Source: Psychrilyobacter sp. (GTDB taxonomy: Bacteria; Fusobacteriota; Fusobacteriia; Fusobacteriales; Fusobacteriaceae). From it: 13,754 bases of DNA. The first letter of the stretch is position 1; each line of letters starts with the position of its first letter. The notes beneath the pieces were generated by a model that was not told the DNA's origin, made no database searches, and saw nothing but the letters and a program-made list of their open reading frames with translations. The translations under genes were made by a program, and so were the position numbers. Where the stretch lies: positions 1 to 13,754 of the forward strand of contig JAUXGP010000016.1 in assembly GCA_030621995.1 (NCBI GenBank), in the 5' to 3' direction. Shown piece after piece: positions 7,100 to 13,727 of this stretch.

Positions 7100-8805
7100 T
7101 AAAGACTCTCCTCTTTGTTGAATACATCCTTTAATTTATTGAAAGCCACCTTGGATTCCCCTGTGGTTTCTCCCAGTAAACTGGCTATTTCTTGAGCTAT
7201 TCTCATCTGTTTTTCCACCACTGTCTGGGTTATCTCAAAAGTTTTTTCCTTTAAATTTCTTATTTCCTCCTTTCTCAGCTCATCACTGGTTATGTCAGTA
7301 AGCAATATTAAGATCCCTTCCTTGGAATTCATAGATATAATACTTACCCTCATATAGAGTGTCCCATCTAAAAATGATTGTTTTTTCCAAATAATATTTT
7401 CTCCTCCAGAAGACACCTTCTCTAACCTCTCCCTGGATATAAACTCCTCTACAGATCGTTCCTTCACCTCTTTCGGGGATATCCCAAAATACCTGCTAAA
7501 AGCCATATTGCTCTCTATTATCTCATGTTTATTATTTAATATGAGAATAGCATTGGGAGAATTTTCAAATATTTCATTGGAAAGTTTATCAGCACATTTT
7601 TTCATATAGTGGATACACATCTCTCTGTGAGACATTCCCCTGTATATAGATATAGCTTTCTCTCTGCAGGTATCATACCCACATCCACCGCAATTTAACT
7701 CATCCTCTTTACTCTTTTTTTCCAAAGTCAATAAGATTTCACAGATTTCCTCCTCACTCGGCATCTTCTCTTCAATTTTTTTATTCTTAAAACTAGCTCC
7801 AAAATTTACGCTGTCAACAAGTTTATTATCTTTTATTTTTTTATCATTTTCATTTAAGTATTTCTTCAATGTCTGTACCCTGGAAAAAGTAGTTGAAGAA
7901 ACATTAGAACCACTGGGACCTCCGAGACAACTCTTCCTACACACACTTACCTCTACACAAGTCCCACTGATACTCCCCTTAGATAGTTCATCAAAAAGTT
8001 CTATACATTCATCTAACCCATCTACCTTTAGCTGAGTCAGCCCCTTGTTTTCGATACTCCCCCTAATTCCCTCTAAGATTCCTCCTACCACAGGGTAACT
8101 ATTCCCAAAATTAGTCCCAAATTTATCTACTTCGCAAGTTTCTCCATTTAAGTAATCGATATCTTCCTCTTCTAACCATTTAGATACTTCATCAAAGGTT
8201 AAAACAGCATCTATTACTCCTGTATATTTTTTAGATAATGATTCATGTTTCTTAGCTATACACGGTCCCAAAAAAATTGTTTTTTCCTTTGGATTATCTT
8301 TTTTCAATAGATAACCATGGGAGATCATAGGAGATGTAAAAGGCATTAAATATGGTATCAAAGATGGATAATATTTTTCTATCAAAAGAACTACTGACGG
8401 ACAGCAAGTTGTTATATAGATCTCTTGATTACCTGCTGATATGTAGTTTTCGTATAATTTTGAAGTAATATCAGCTCCTACCGCTGTTTCCTCTATAAGA
8501 TTAAATCCTAATTTTTTTAATCCCCATATAAAATTATCTGATTTCTCATAAAACCCTCTAAAAGATGGTGCTATAGAAATATTTATTTTTTCATCATTTT
8601 TTAATGCTTTTTTTACATCATCTAAATCCGAATGAATCTCTCTGGCATTTTGAGGACAAACAGCTAAGCAGTGCCCACATGCGGTGCACAAGTCCGAAAT
8701 TATCTGTGCCTGATTATCTATGATTTTTATAGCTTTCACTTTACATGTTCTTACGCATTTATAACAATTATTACAGTCGGCTTCTGAAAAATCCATAATT
8801 CTCAT
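7099..8805 (-). CDS. PAS-containing sensory [FeFe]-hydrogenase-like protein (group C type)
   Basis: A 568-residue cytoplasmic iron-sulfur protein. Domain order: two [4Fe-4S] ferredoxin motifs (C11/14/17/21 and C40/43/46/50); an [FeFe]-hydrogenase large-subunit domain (about 75-300); a CxxCx4Cx16C Fe-S motif (C372, C375, C380, C397); a PAS domain (about 411-510); and a helical tail with VEKQMRIAQEIASLLGETT. The H-cluster motifs are divergent, TTCCPSV (L1), GPCIAKKHE (L2) and SVCRKSCLGG (L3), but keep the ligands C135, C182, C289 and C293, plus the neighbouring C134 that relays protons in catalytic enzymes. This is the layout of group C sensory hydrogenases, thought to detect H2 and signal rather than turn over rapidly. 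The phosphatase neighbour fits subgroup C3. The start at 8805 has GGAG 8 bases upstream and overlaps the preceding gene by 4 bases (ATGA). Confidence 0.9.
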   Translation of the reverse strand: MRIMDFSEADCNNCYKCVRTCKVKAIKIIDNQAQIISDLCTACGHCLAVCPQNAREIHSDLDDVKKALKNDEKINISIAPSFRGFYEKSDNFIWGLKKLGFNLIEETAVGADITSKLYENYISAGNQEIYITTCCPSVVLLIEKYYPSLIPYLMPFTSPMISHGYLLKKDNPKEKTIFLGPCIAKKHESLSKKYTGVIDAVLTFDEVSKWLEEEDIDYLNGETCEVDKFGTNFGNSYPVVGGILEGIRGSIENKGLTQLKVDGLDECIELFDELSKGSISGTCVEVSVCRKSCLGGPSGSNVSSTTFSRVQTLKKYLNENDKKIKDNKLVDSVNFGASFKNKKIEEKMPSEEEICEILLTLEKKSKEDELNCGGCGYDTCREKAISIYRGMSHREMCIHYMKKCADKLSNEIFENSPNAILILNNKHEIIESNMAFSRYFGISPKEVKERSVEEFISRERLEKVSSGGENIIWKKQSFLDGTLYMRVSIISMNSKEGILILLTDITSDELRKEEIRNLKEKTFEITQTVVEKQMRIAQEIASLLGETTGESKVAFNKLKDVFNKEESL

Positions 8806-9050
8806 AAGATTCTCTCCTTAATAAGTTCTTTAAACTTTTCTTCTACATCTTCCTTGGAAAAGGAGTAGACATATTCCTCTCCTTCTATAACAGCGGAGAC
8901 TCCCTCGGTACAATTATTTAAACAAAAACAAGCTTTTAACTCTACCTCTCCCACTAAACCTTCATCCTCTATAATGTTGGTAATTGTATTTATGACATCA
9001 TAAGACCCCTTTATGTGGCAGGCACTTCCTACACAAACCTTTAAAATCAT
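8802..9050 (-). CDS. Thioredoxin-like [2Fe-2S] ferredoxin (NuoE/HydC-like)
   Basis: An 82-residue protein with CVGSAC (C6, C11) and CFCLNNC (C43, C47), the CxxxxC...CxxxC ligand pattern of the thioredoxin-fold [2Fe-2S] ferredoxins found as NuoE, HydC or as domains of NADP-reducing hydrogenases. It is about the size of the isolated domain. It should carry single electrons and, being first in an overlapping operon, probably exchanges them with the hydrogenase-like sensor that follows. A run of six G (plus-strand C 9057-9062) lies 6 bases upstream of the ATG and serves as ribosome binding site. The gene is divergent from rplU across a 334-base gap. Confidence 0.85.
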   Translation of the reverse strand: MILKVCVGSACHIKGSYDVINTITNIIEDEGLVGEVELKACFCLNNCTEGVSAVIEGEEYVYSFSKEDVEEKFKELIKERIL

Positions 9051-9085
9051 TTTTATCCCCCCTAACGGCTTTTAACCATATTAAA

Positions 9086-9113
9086 AATATAATTTTTTTT
9101 CTTTTGTTACAAA
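9086..9113 (-). promoter_or_regulatory. Possible promoter/operator of the hydrogenase-sensor operon
   Basis: On the minus strand TATATT (9091-9086) lies 36 bases upstream of the first gene and could be a -10 box. The only -35 candidate, TTGTAA (9112-9107), gives a short 15-base spacer. It overlaps the palindrome TTTGTTACAAA (9103-9113, five-base arms and one central base), which could be an operator. The site does not match a full Rex box. Tentative. Confidence 0.25.
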
Positions 9114-9286
9114 TTAGACACATCACCATTAACAATTTTTTCGTATTAATCTTTAGTATTCATAACTAAAAAATTTAATTTTGTTTTTAATTTTTTTAAG
9201 TATCTTTTAATAATAATATACCACATTAAAGTATTTTTTTCACAAAATTTAATCAATAGATCTATCAATTATATGTCAAAAAGCAA

Positions 9287-9315
9287 TTGACATATTATGA
9301 TAGATATGATATTAT
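9287..9315 (+). promoter_or_regulatory. Promoter of rplU-prp-rpmA
   Basis: TTGACA (9287-9292) and TATTAT (9310-9315) are separated by exactly 17 bases, a near-consensus housekeeping promoter with A+T-rich DNA upstream. Transcription would start near 9322, just before the G+C-rich leader. Confidence 0.8.
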
Positions 9316-9321
9316 GATCTA

Positions 9322-9384
9322 GTTACGCGTAGGTGGGGTTATCAGCAACCTGTGCCTGGCGATTAAATTTATGGAGGTGTTACA
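9322..9384 (+). ncRNA. Structured 5' leader of rplU (candidate L21 leader)
   Basis: A conspicuously G+C-rich block in A+T-rich DNA lies between the promoter and rplU. CGC and AGG (9326-9333) can pair with CCT and GCG (9355-9361), and GGTT/AACC (9337-9340/9347-9350) closes a six-base loop. The Shine-Dalgarno sequence GGAGG (9373-9377) follows. Position and compactness fit the cis-acting L21 leader described for Firmicutes and relatives, where excess ribosomal protein is thought to bind its own message. I did not test a covariance model. Confidence 0.55.
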
Positions 9385-9696
9385 ATGTACGCAGTAATCA
9401 AAACTGGAGGAAAACAGTACAAAGTTGCAGAAGGTGAAATATTAAGAGTAGAGAAATTAAATGCTGAAGTTAACGAAACTGTTGAAATGACAGAAGTTTT
9501 ATTAGTATCTAACAACGGAGAAATGAAAGTAGGAACTCCTGTAGTAGAAGGTGCAAAAGTGTTAGTAGAAGTATTATCACAAGGTAGAGCTAAAAAAGTT
9601 ATTAACTTCAAATACAAACCTAAAAAGTCAACTCATAGAAGAAAAGGTCACAGACAATTATTCACTGAAATCAAAATCACTTCTATCCAAGGATAA
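9385..9696 (+). CDS. rplU: 50S ribosomal protein L21
   Basis: A 103-residue protein of normal family length opening [14 protein letters not shown], with the family's basic C-terminal segment [15 protein letters not shown], which contacts 23S rRNA in the large subunit. GGAGG at 9373-9377 stands 7 bases before the ATG. It is the first gene of the L21–Prp–L27 operon, with a promoter and structured leader directly upstream. The stop codon overlaps the prp start by one base (TAATG). Confidence 0.97.
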   Translation: MYAVIKTGGKQYKVAEGEILRVEKLNAEVNETVEMTEVLLVSNNGEMKVGTPVVEGAKVLVEVLSQGRAKKVINFKYKPKKSTHRRKGHRQLFTEIKITSIQG

Positions 9697-10085
9697 TGAC
9701 GGAAATAACCCTCATTTATCAAGGGACTAGAATTGTAGAATTTTATGGATGGAATCATGCCGAATACGGTGAACATGGTAGTGATATCCTGTGTGCTGCA
9801 ATCAGTATGATTTTACAACAAGGAGCAGCTGGTATTTTGGAATATCTAAATATCCCTGCTACTTATTCAACTAATAATGAAACAGGTTTTTTAAGATTAG
9901 ATCTTAAAACTCCAGATGAAGAAAAGTTGGAAAAATTGGATATGACTATTCATAGTTATAATCACATTGTTTTAAAAAACAAAAGGGAAATTAATGCAAT
10001 ATTAGGAAGTATGGTAGTGATGCTGGACCAACTAAGAGAGCAATACCCCAAATATATGAAGATTTTCGAAGAGGAGGCTAATTAA
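9696..10085 (+). CDS. prp: Ribosomal-processing cysteine protease Prp
   Basis: A 129-residue protein encoded between L21 and L27, the defining location of Prp. This protease removes the N-terminal extension of L27, which is required for a functional 50S subunit. The catalytic pair is visible in [21 protein letters not shown]21 and C33 match the family's His and Cys within GHA...DxVCAAVS, with asparagine replacing the usual glycine before His. The ATG overlaps the rplU stop and the stop overlaps the rpmA ATG, both as TAATG, so production of protease and substrate is tightly coupled. At 129 residues it is slightly longer than many homologues. Confidence 0.93.
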   Translation: MTEITLIYQGTRIVEFYGWNHAEYGEHGSDILCAAISMILQQGAAGILEYLNIPATYSTNNETGFLRLDLKTPDEEKLEKLDMTIHSYNHIVLKNKREINAILGSMVVMLDQLREQYPKYMKIFEEEAN

Positions 10086-10378
10086 TGTTTAGAATTGAAT
10101 TACAATTATTTGCTAAGAAAAAAGGACAAGGTTCTGTAAAGAACGGAAGAGACTCTAATCCTAATTACTTAGGTGTAAAAAAATATGATGGTGAGAAAGT
10201 AGTAGCTGGAAACATCGTTGTTAGACAAAGAGGAAACAAATTCCATGCTGGAACTAACATGGGGCAAGGTAAAGATCATACTTTATTTGCTTTAGTTGAT
10301 GGATATGTTAAATTTGAAAGATTAGGTAAAACTAAGAAGCAAGTTTCTATCTACTCTGAAAGAGCAAGCTTAGTATAA
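10085..10378 (+). CDS. rpmA: 50S ribosomal protein L27 with Prp-cleaved N-terminal extension
   Basis: A 97-residue protein with the L27 core ([38 protein letters not shown]). Mature L27 places its N-terminus next to the peptidyl transferase centre. Here the protein begins [16 protein letters not shown], matching the extension first described in Staphylococcus (LQFF|A); the predicted cut is after F9, leaving AKKKG. The extension explains the prp gene immediately upstream. GAGGAGG lies about 8 bases before the ATG. A strong terminator follows 7 bases after the stop, so the ribosomal transcript ends here rather than reading into obgE. Confidence 0.97.
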   Translation: MFRIELQLFAKKKGQGSVKNGRDSNPNYLGVKKYDGEKVVAGNIVVRQRGNKFHAGTNMGQGKDHTLFALVDGYVKFERLGKTKKQVSIYSERASLV

Positions 10379-10385
10379 GCTTTTC

Positions 10386-10418
10386 AAATAAATCCCAGCA
10401 TTTTGCTGGGATTTATTT
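10386..10418 (+). terminator. Rho-independent terminator after rpmA
   Basis: AAATAAATCCCAGCA (10386-10400) pairs perfectly over 15 bases with TGCTGGGATTTATTT (10404-10418) around a TTT loop, with T-rich sequence in and after the 3' arm. Confidence 0.88.
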
Positions 10419-10450
10419 ATTATATGGCATTTAACTCTTCCCTTTTTAGC

Positions 10451-10481
10451 GGTTACTCTTTAAAAAAGAGCAACCTATAGT
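10451..10481. repeat. Left inverted terminal hairpin of the DUF559 cassette
   Basis: GGTTACTCTTT-AAA-AAAGAGCAACC folds into a hairpin (GGTT/AACC and CTCTTT/AAAGAG, one A·C mismatch), followed by TATAGT. Bases 10455-10481 match the reverse complement of 10888-10914 at 24 of 27 positions. It lies 33 bases after the rpmA terminator and has no U-tract, so it does not look like an ordinary terminator. Confidence 0.75.
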
Positions 10482-10515
10482 ATATTATGGAGTGACATAA
10501 TTATAGAGGTGTTTT

Positions 10516-10881
10516 GTGAAAGTTTTAAATAAAAAATCAACTAAAATAAAAAGAATTAATCTTAGAAAAACTTCTACTATAAGCGAGAAAAATTTATGGA
10601 AACATTTAAGAGCAAAAAGGTTTCATAATCTTAAATTTTTTCGACAATATGGAATTGGAGAATATATTGTAGATTTTTATTGTCCACAATTAAAGTTAGT
10701 TATTGAACTTGATGGTAAAATACATGATAGTATTTTACATAAAGAATATGACGATATTAGAGATAAGTTTATGAAGGACATAAATATTTTAGTGGTTAGG
10801 TTTAAAAACAAAGAAGTTATAGATGATATTGAGCTAGTTTTAAAAAAATTAAAAATCATAATTTTAAACAAACAACAGTAA
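10516..10881 (+). CDS. DUF559 endonuclease-like protein (Vsr/PD-(D/E)XK fold)
   Basis: A 121-residue basic protein of the DUF559 family, related to the very-short-patch-repair endonuclease fold. The core SEKNLWKHLRAKRFHNLKFFRQ is followed by YIVDFYCPQLKLVIELDGKIHD. The aspartate of VDFYC and the E and D of IELDG are the expected metal-binding residues of a PD-(D/E)XK nuclease. They are intact, so DNA cleavage activity is plausible. The start is GTG at 10516, with GAGGTG about 4 bases upstream. Length is typical of the family. It is not part of the ribosomal operon, since a terminator separates it from rpmA, and the flanking inverted hairpins suggest it belongs to a mobile cassette. Its biological target and benefit are unknown. 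Confidence 0.85.
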   Translation: MKVLNKKSTKIKRINLRKTSTISEKNLWKHLRAKRFHNLKFFRQYGIGEYIVDFYCPQLKLVIELDGKIHDSILHKEYDDIRDKFMKDINILVVRFKNKEVIDDIELVLKKLKIIILNKQQ

Positions 10882-10887
10882 ATATTA

Positions 10888-10915
10888 ACTATAGTTTACT
10901 CTTTTGTAAAGAGTA
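10888..10915. repeat. Right inverted terminal hairpin of the DUF559 cassette
   Basis: ACTATAGT then TACTCTTT-TGT-AAAGAGTA (8-bp stem, 10897-10904/10908-10915) is the inverted counterpart of the hairpin upstream of the gene. It starts 7 bases after the DUF559 stop. It might also end or protect that transcript, though only loose A/T-rich sequence follows. Confidence 0.7.
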
Positions 10916-10958
10916 TACATTTCAAATTAAATTTTTATTACATTTGATTTGAATAATA

Positions 10959-10964
10959 GTATAA
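10959..10964 (+). promoter_or_regulatory. Candidate -10 box for obgE
   Basis: A perfect TATAAT preceded by AATAG lies 47 bases upstream of the obgE start. No good -35 box is seen at 16-18 bases; TTACAT (10938-10943) is at 15. It would give obgE its own promoter, consistent with the terminator after rpmA. Confidence 0.4.
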
Positions 10965-11011
10965 TTCCGACAACAAGGAATGAGTTAGAACAATTAGGAG
11001 GTAAAAGATTT

Positions 11012-12295
11012 ATGTTTATAGATGAGGCGATAATCACCGTCAAAGCCGGTACTGGTGGAGATGGTGCAGCAACATTCAGAAGAGAAAAATATGTACAATT
11101 TGGTGGTCCTGATGGTGGAGACGGTGGAAATGGTGGAAGTATCATATTCGTAGCCGACAACAACATCAATACCCTGGTAGATTTTAGATATAAAAGAGCA
11201 TTTGTAGCTGAAAACGGTACCAAGGGTGCTAAAAAAAGAATGCATGGTAAAACTGGAGATGACTTAATCATCAGAGTTCCTGTAGGAACTATGGTAAGAG
11301 ACTTCGAAAGTGGTGCTTTACTACTTGACCTGAATGAAAACGGGGAAGAGAGGAAGTTATTTCAAGGTGGAAAAGGTGGAGGTGGAAACATTCACTTCAA
11401 GAGTTCTGTAAGAAGAGCTCCTAAGATGGCTGGTAAAGGTCGTAAAGGTAAGGAACTCAGAGTTAAATTAGAACTAAAATTATTAGCTGATGTAGCCTTA
11501 GTTGGATACCCGAGTGTAGGTAAATCAAGCTTTATCAATAAAGTTTCTGCTGCTAAATCAAAGGTTGCAAACTATCACTTCACTACTTTAGCTCCTAAAT
11601 TAGGTGTAGTAAGAGTAGGAGATAACAGATCATTCCTTATGGCAGACATTCCCGGATTAATCGAAGGAGCACATGAAGGTGTAGGATTAGGAGATAAATT
11701 CCTAAAACATATCGAAAGATGTAAGATGATCTACCATATAGTAGATATATCTGGTATGGAAGGCAGATCTCCTGAAGAAGACTTTGAGAAGATTAACAAT
11801 GAATTGGAAAAATTCAGTAAGAGATTGGCCGGTAAGAAACAAATCGTATTAGCCAACAAGATGGACCTGTTGTACGATATGGAAACTTATGAAAACTTTA
11901 AGATCTATATGGCAGGTAAAGGAATTGAAGTATATCCTATATCTGTAATCCTCAATGATGGATTAAAAGAAGTCGTAAACAGAACTTGGTCGTTATTGGA
12001 GGAGATCCCTCGTGAAGAACTAGAAGAAGAAACAGATGTACTGGATATCTTAAAAGCTATCGAGGATGAAAAACCTGACTGGCATGTAGAGATAGATGAA
12101 GAGGGTACCTTTGTTGTAACCGGTAAGATCGTAGAAAATGTACTTAATACCTATGTCTTCAACGATGATGAAGCTATTGTAAGTTTCGTCCATGTATTGA
12201 AAAACCTAGGATTAGAGAATCAGCTGATCAAAGCCGGGATTGAAGAGTGGGATACAGTAAGAATTGAAAATGTAGAGTTTGACTATATTGTATAA
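11012..12295 (+). CDS. obgE: Obg family GTPase ObgE/CgtA
   Basis: A 427-residue protein, standard length. The glycine-rich Obg fold (1-158) opens MFIDEAIITVKAGTGGDGAATFRREK. The G domain shows GYPSVGKSS (G1, 165-173), FTTL (switch I, 190-193), DIPGLIEGA (G3, 212-220), NKMD (G4, 282-285) and SV (G5, 311-312, where SA is usual). A C-terminal OCT domain (about 355-427) follows. It binds GTP/GDP and ppGpp, associates with the 50S subunit and acts in late ribosome assembly and stress control. The start is at 11012: AGGAGG at 10996-11001 is 10 bases upstream and the family opening is matched. A TTG 21 codons earlier is rejected. It normally follows rplU–rpmA; here the DUF559 cassette intervenes. 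Confidence 0.97.
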   Translation: MFIDEAIITVKAGTGGDGAATFRREKYVQFGGPDGGDGGNGGSIIFVADNNINTLVDFRYKRAFVAENGTKGAKKRMHGKTGDDLIIRVPVGTMVRDFESGALLLDLNENGEERKLFQGGKGGGGNIHFKSSVRRAPKMAGKGRKGKELRVKLELKLLADVALVGYPSVGKSSFINKVSAAKSKVANYHFTTLAPKLGVVRVGDNRSFLMADIPGLIEGAHEGVGLGDKFLKHIERCKMIYHIVDISGMEGRSPEEDFEKINNELEKFSKRLAGKKQIVLANKMDLLYDMETYENFKIYMAGKGIEVYPISVILNDGLKEVVNRTWSLLEEIPREELEEETDVLDILKAIEDEKPDWHVEIDEEGTFVVTGKIVENVLNTYVFNDDEAIVSFVHVLKNLGLENQLIKAGIEEWDTVRIENVEFDYIV

Positions 12296-12297
12296 GA

Positions 12298-12323
12298 AAA
12301 GGGATTGATTCCTCAATCCCTTT
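12298..12323. terminator. Shared terminator of convergent obgE and outer-membrane gene
   Basis: AAAGGGATTGA (12298-12308) pairs perfectly with TCAATCCCTTT (12313-12323) across a TTCC loop. A/T-rich tails lie on both sides, so it can stop transcription from obgE (plus) and from the minus-strand gene ending at 12361. Confidence 0.8.
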
Positions 12324-12360
12324 CACTATCTTATATAAATATGTTTAATTTATTTTTTTC

Positions 12361-13482
12361 TTAGAATTTTGTACCGAATCTAACCCCTACAGATAATTCC
12401 TCTTTAGCATAACTTCCTGCAGCCCATCCTGTAGCTGTATAAGAAATATATTTTACATATGGAGTTATATTGGCTTGACCTAATTTAGCTCTATATTGTA
12501 ATTCTGGTGCAACATACATAGATATGTCATTATTTGCACTTTGTAAAATTGAATATGCTTCTAACCCAAATTCAGTGATGAAGTATGTATTCTCTGCAAC
12601 TTCTCTTTCATAACCTAAATACTGCTCAATTGAGAATGCAAACTTATTATCTTCATCAATATTTCCATCAAACACACCATTAGAGTAGTCATCATATTCT
12701 TTTCCTGTTTTTTTATCTTTTTTAGTTTTACTTGTTCCTGCAAAATCAAAATAGAAATCTCCAGCAAGTGACCAAGTATCACTCAATTTTCTATAGTTAG
12801 TTATGTTTAATTGAAATGCAGTAGTTTCTTTTGCATCATCATAACCTATGATAGGACTGATATCCATTGCAAATCCATAGTATGTAGCTGAGATCTTTGG
12901 GTTAAATTTCCATAATCTCTTTGTTTCAGAATCTCTTCCTTCATCTGCTGTACCATGGTCAGCATGTTTAGATGTATAATTTTCTGACTTATCATAATCA
13001 AATCCAACAGTTGGTACGAATGTCCATTCTTTCCCCATCATATCAAATGTTCCTGCTTGATAGTCCAATGCAAATTCAGTATCCCAACCTGCACTCGTCT
13101 TCTCCCATTTTTTATTGAAGTTATAATCCCTGTCGATGTCATAGATAAATCCAAATTTATCCATGTTTAATTTACCCTTAGCCACTGTCCACTCTATCTT
13201 ATTAGCAGAGTTTGCATAATTACCATTTCCTTCTTTATCCGATCTTCCAGGACCTTGATACATTCTAGCTCTTACTTCACCTGTATAAGAACCGCTGAAT
13301 CCACCTTCTCCCGTCTGTCTTCCTGCTACCAATCCTTCAATTGCACCAACGTCAGTAGTTGTAATAACTTCTACAGCCTTTTCAGTCGATAAAGTTGCAT
13401 CTTCCGGGGCTGGAGTATGTACTGCAAATGTTGTAGCTCCTAATACTAGTATTCCTGCTAATAATAATAATTTTTTGTTCAT
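12361..13482 (-). CDS. Fusobacterial-type outer-membrane beta-barrel protein (porin-like)
   Basis: A 373-residue secreted protein. The signal peptide MNKKLLLLAGILVLGATTFA ends in an AxA-like site, probably cut after A20. A short proline/acidic linker (VHTPAPEDA) comes next, then a long run of alternating aromatic strands with polar loops, e.g. IEWTVAKGKLNMDKFGFIYD and EWTFVPTVGFDYDK. The C-terminus SVGVRFGTKF ends in phenylalanine, the signal for BAM-mediated insertion. This is the layout of FomA-like major outer-membrane proteins of Fusobacteriota, although I cannot call it FomA itself. It probably forms a diffusion channel. AGGAGG at 13491-13496 lies 8 bases before the ATG, and the promoter is at 13573-13601. 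It is monocistronic, between two terminators, and convergent with obgE. Confidence 0.85.
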   Translation of the reverse strand: MNKKLLLLAGILVLGATTFAVHTPAPEDATLSTEKAVEVITTTDVGAIEGLVAGRQTGEGGFSGSYTGEVRARMYQGPGRSDKEGNGNYANSANKIEWTVAKGKLNMDKFGFIYDIDRDYNFNKKWEKTSAGWDTEFALDYQAGTFDMMGKEWTFVPTVGFDYDKSENYTSKHADHGTADEGRDSETKRLWKFNPKISATYYGFAMDISPIIGYDDAKETTAFQLNITNYRKLSDTWSLAGDFYFDFAGTSKTKKDKKTGKEYDDYSNGVFDGNIDEDNKFAFSIEQYLGYEREVAENTYFITEFGLEAYSILQSANNDISMYVAPELQYRAKLGQANITPYVKYISYTATGWAAGSYAKEELSVGVRFGTKF

Positions 13483-13572
13483 AAATTCTTCCTCCTAAAA
13501 TAATTTTTAATTTTTTTTAGTTTCTTTTTCTACTCTTTGCTGTAAGAGATACCTTCCCGTATTCCTGATATC

Positions 13573-13601
13573 AGTGTAGTTTAGTAATTCTTAATAGTCA
13601 A
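13573..13601 (-). promoter_or_regulatory. Promoter of the outer-membrane protein gene
   Basis: On the minus strand TTGACT (13601-13596) and TACACT (13578-13573) are spaced by 17 bases. Transcription would start near 13566, giving a leader of roughly 83 bases. Within it, GATATC and GGTATC could form a weak stem. Long porin leaders are often targets of small RNAs, but nothing here shows one. Confidence 0.6.
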
Positions 13602-13682
13602 TAGTCTCTATCTTTACATTTATTAAAAGAGAATTAATATTCTGTTATATATTCAGCATAAATAATAAAAAACAATAAAAAA

Positions 13683-13727
13683 AAACCTTTAACATTAAAG
13701 ATTATTAATTTTTAATGTTAAAGGTTT
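13683..13727 (-). terminator. Strong minus-strand terminator of a gene beyond the window
   Basis: AAACCTTTAACATTAAA (13683-13699) and its exact reverse complement (13711-13727) form a 17-base-pair stem with an 11-base loop. On the minus strand the stem is followed at once by a long U-tract (plus-strand A run at 13676-13685), so it ends a minus-strand transcript entering from the right edge. It also insulates the outer-membrane gene's promoter. No coding sequence is recognisable between it and base 13754. Confidence 0.8.

Larger units (their letters stand above)
9051..9384. other. Divergent intergenic region, sensor operon / rplU
   Basis: This 334-base gap is very A+T-rich. Its left part should contain the minus-strand promoter of the hydrogenase-sensor operon. 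Its right part contains the rplU promoter and structured leader, listed separately. TGTCAA (9274-9279) and TTGACA (9287-9292) form an inverted repeat with a 7-base spacer; the right arm is the rplU -35 box. The central stretch 9120-9270 shows only A/T-rich tracts, and I find no small gene there. Confidence 0.6.
10451..10918 (+). mobile_element. Putative small mobile cassette: DUF559 gene between inverted hairpins
   Basis: One endonuclease-like gene is enclosed by two copies of a ~27-base hairpin-forming sequence in opposite orientations (10455-10481 and 10888-10914). It sits between rpmA and obgE, which adjoin each other in many bacteria. The gene is richer in A+T than rpmA and obgE. No target-site duplication is obvious, and there is no transposase, so any movement would be by homing or by help in trans. 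This is an inference from layout, not a recognised element family. Confidence 0.45.

Noticed and set aside
9103..9135. Rex redox-repressor site upstream of the hydrogenase-sensor operon
   Set aside because: TTTGTTACAAA and a nearby TTAACAA resemble half-sites, but no TTGTTAAnnnnTTAACAA-like palindrome is present.
9369..9617. 82-residue minus-strand frame opposite rplU
   Set aside because: It is an antisense shadow of the L21 gene with no ribosome binding site or family features; L21 is unmistakable on the plus strand.
10949..11011. N-terminal extension of ObgE from a TTG start
   Set aside because: It gives 21 non-homologous residues that include the Shine-Dalgarno region. AGGAGG at 10996-11001 and the canonical MFIDEAIITV opening support the ATG at 11012.
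10927..11271. Minus-strand frames opposite the start of obgE
   Set aside because: The proline/serine-rich translation simply mirrors the glycine-rich Obg repeat on the other strand.
13683..13727. Long perfect inverted repeat as a recombination or attachment site
   Set aside because: The 17-bp stem followed by a long minus-strand U-tract is fully explained as an intrinsic terminator.
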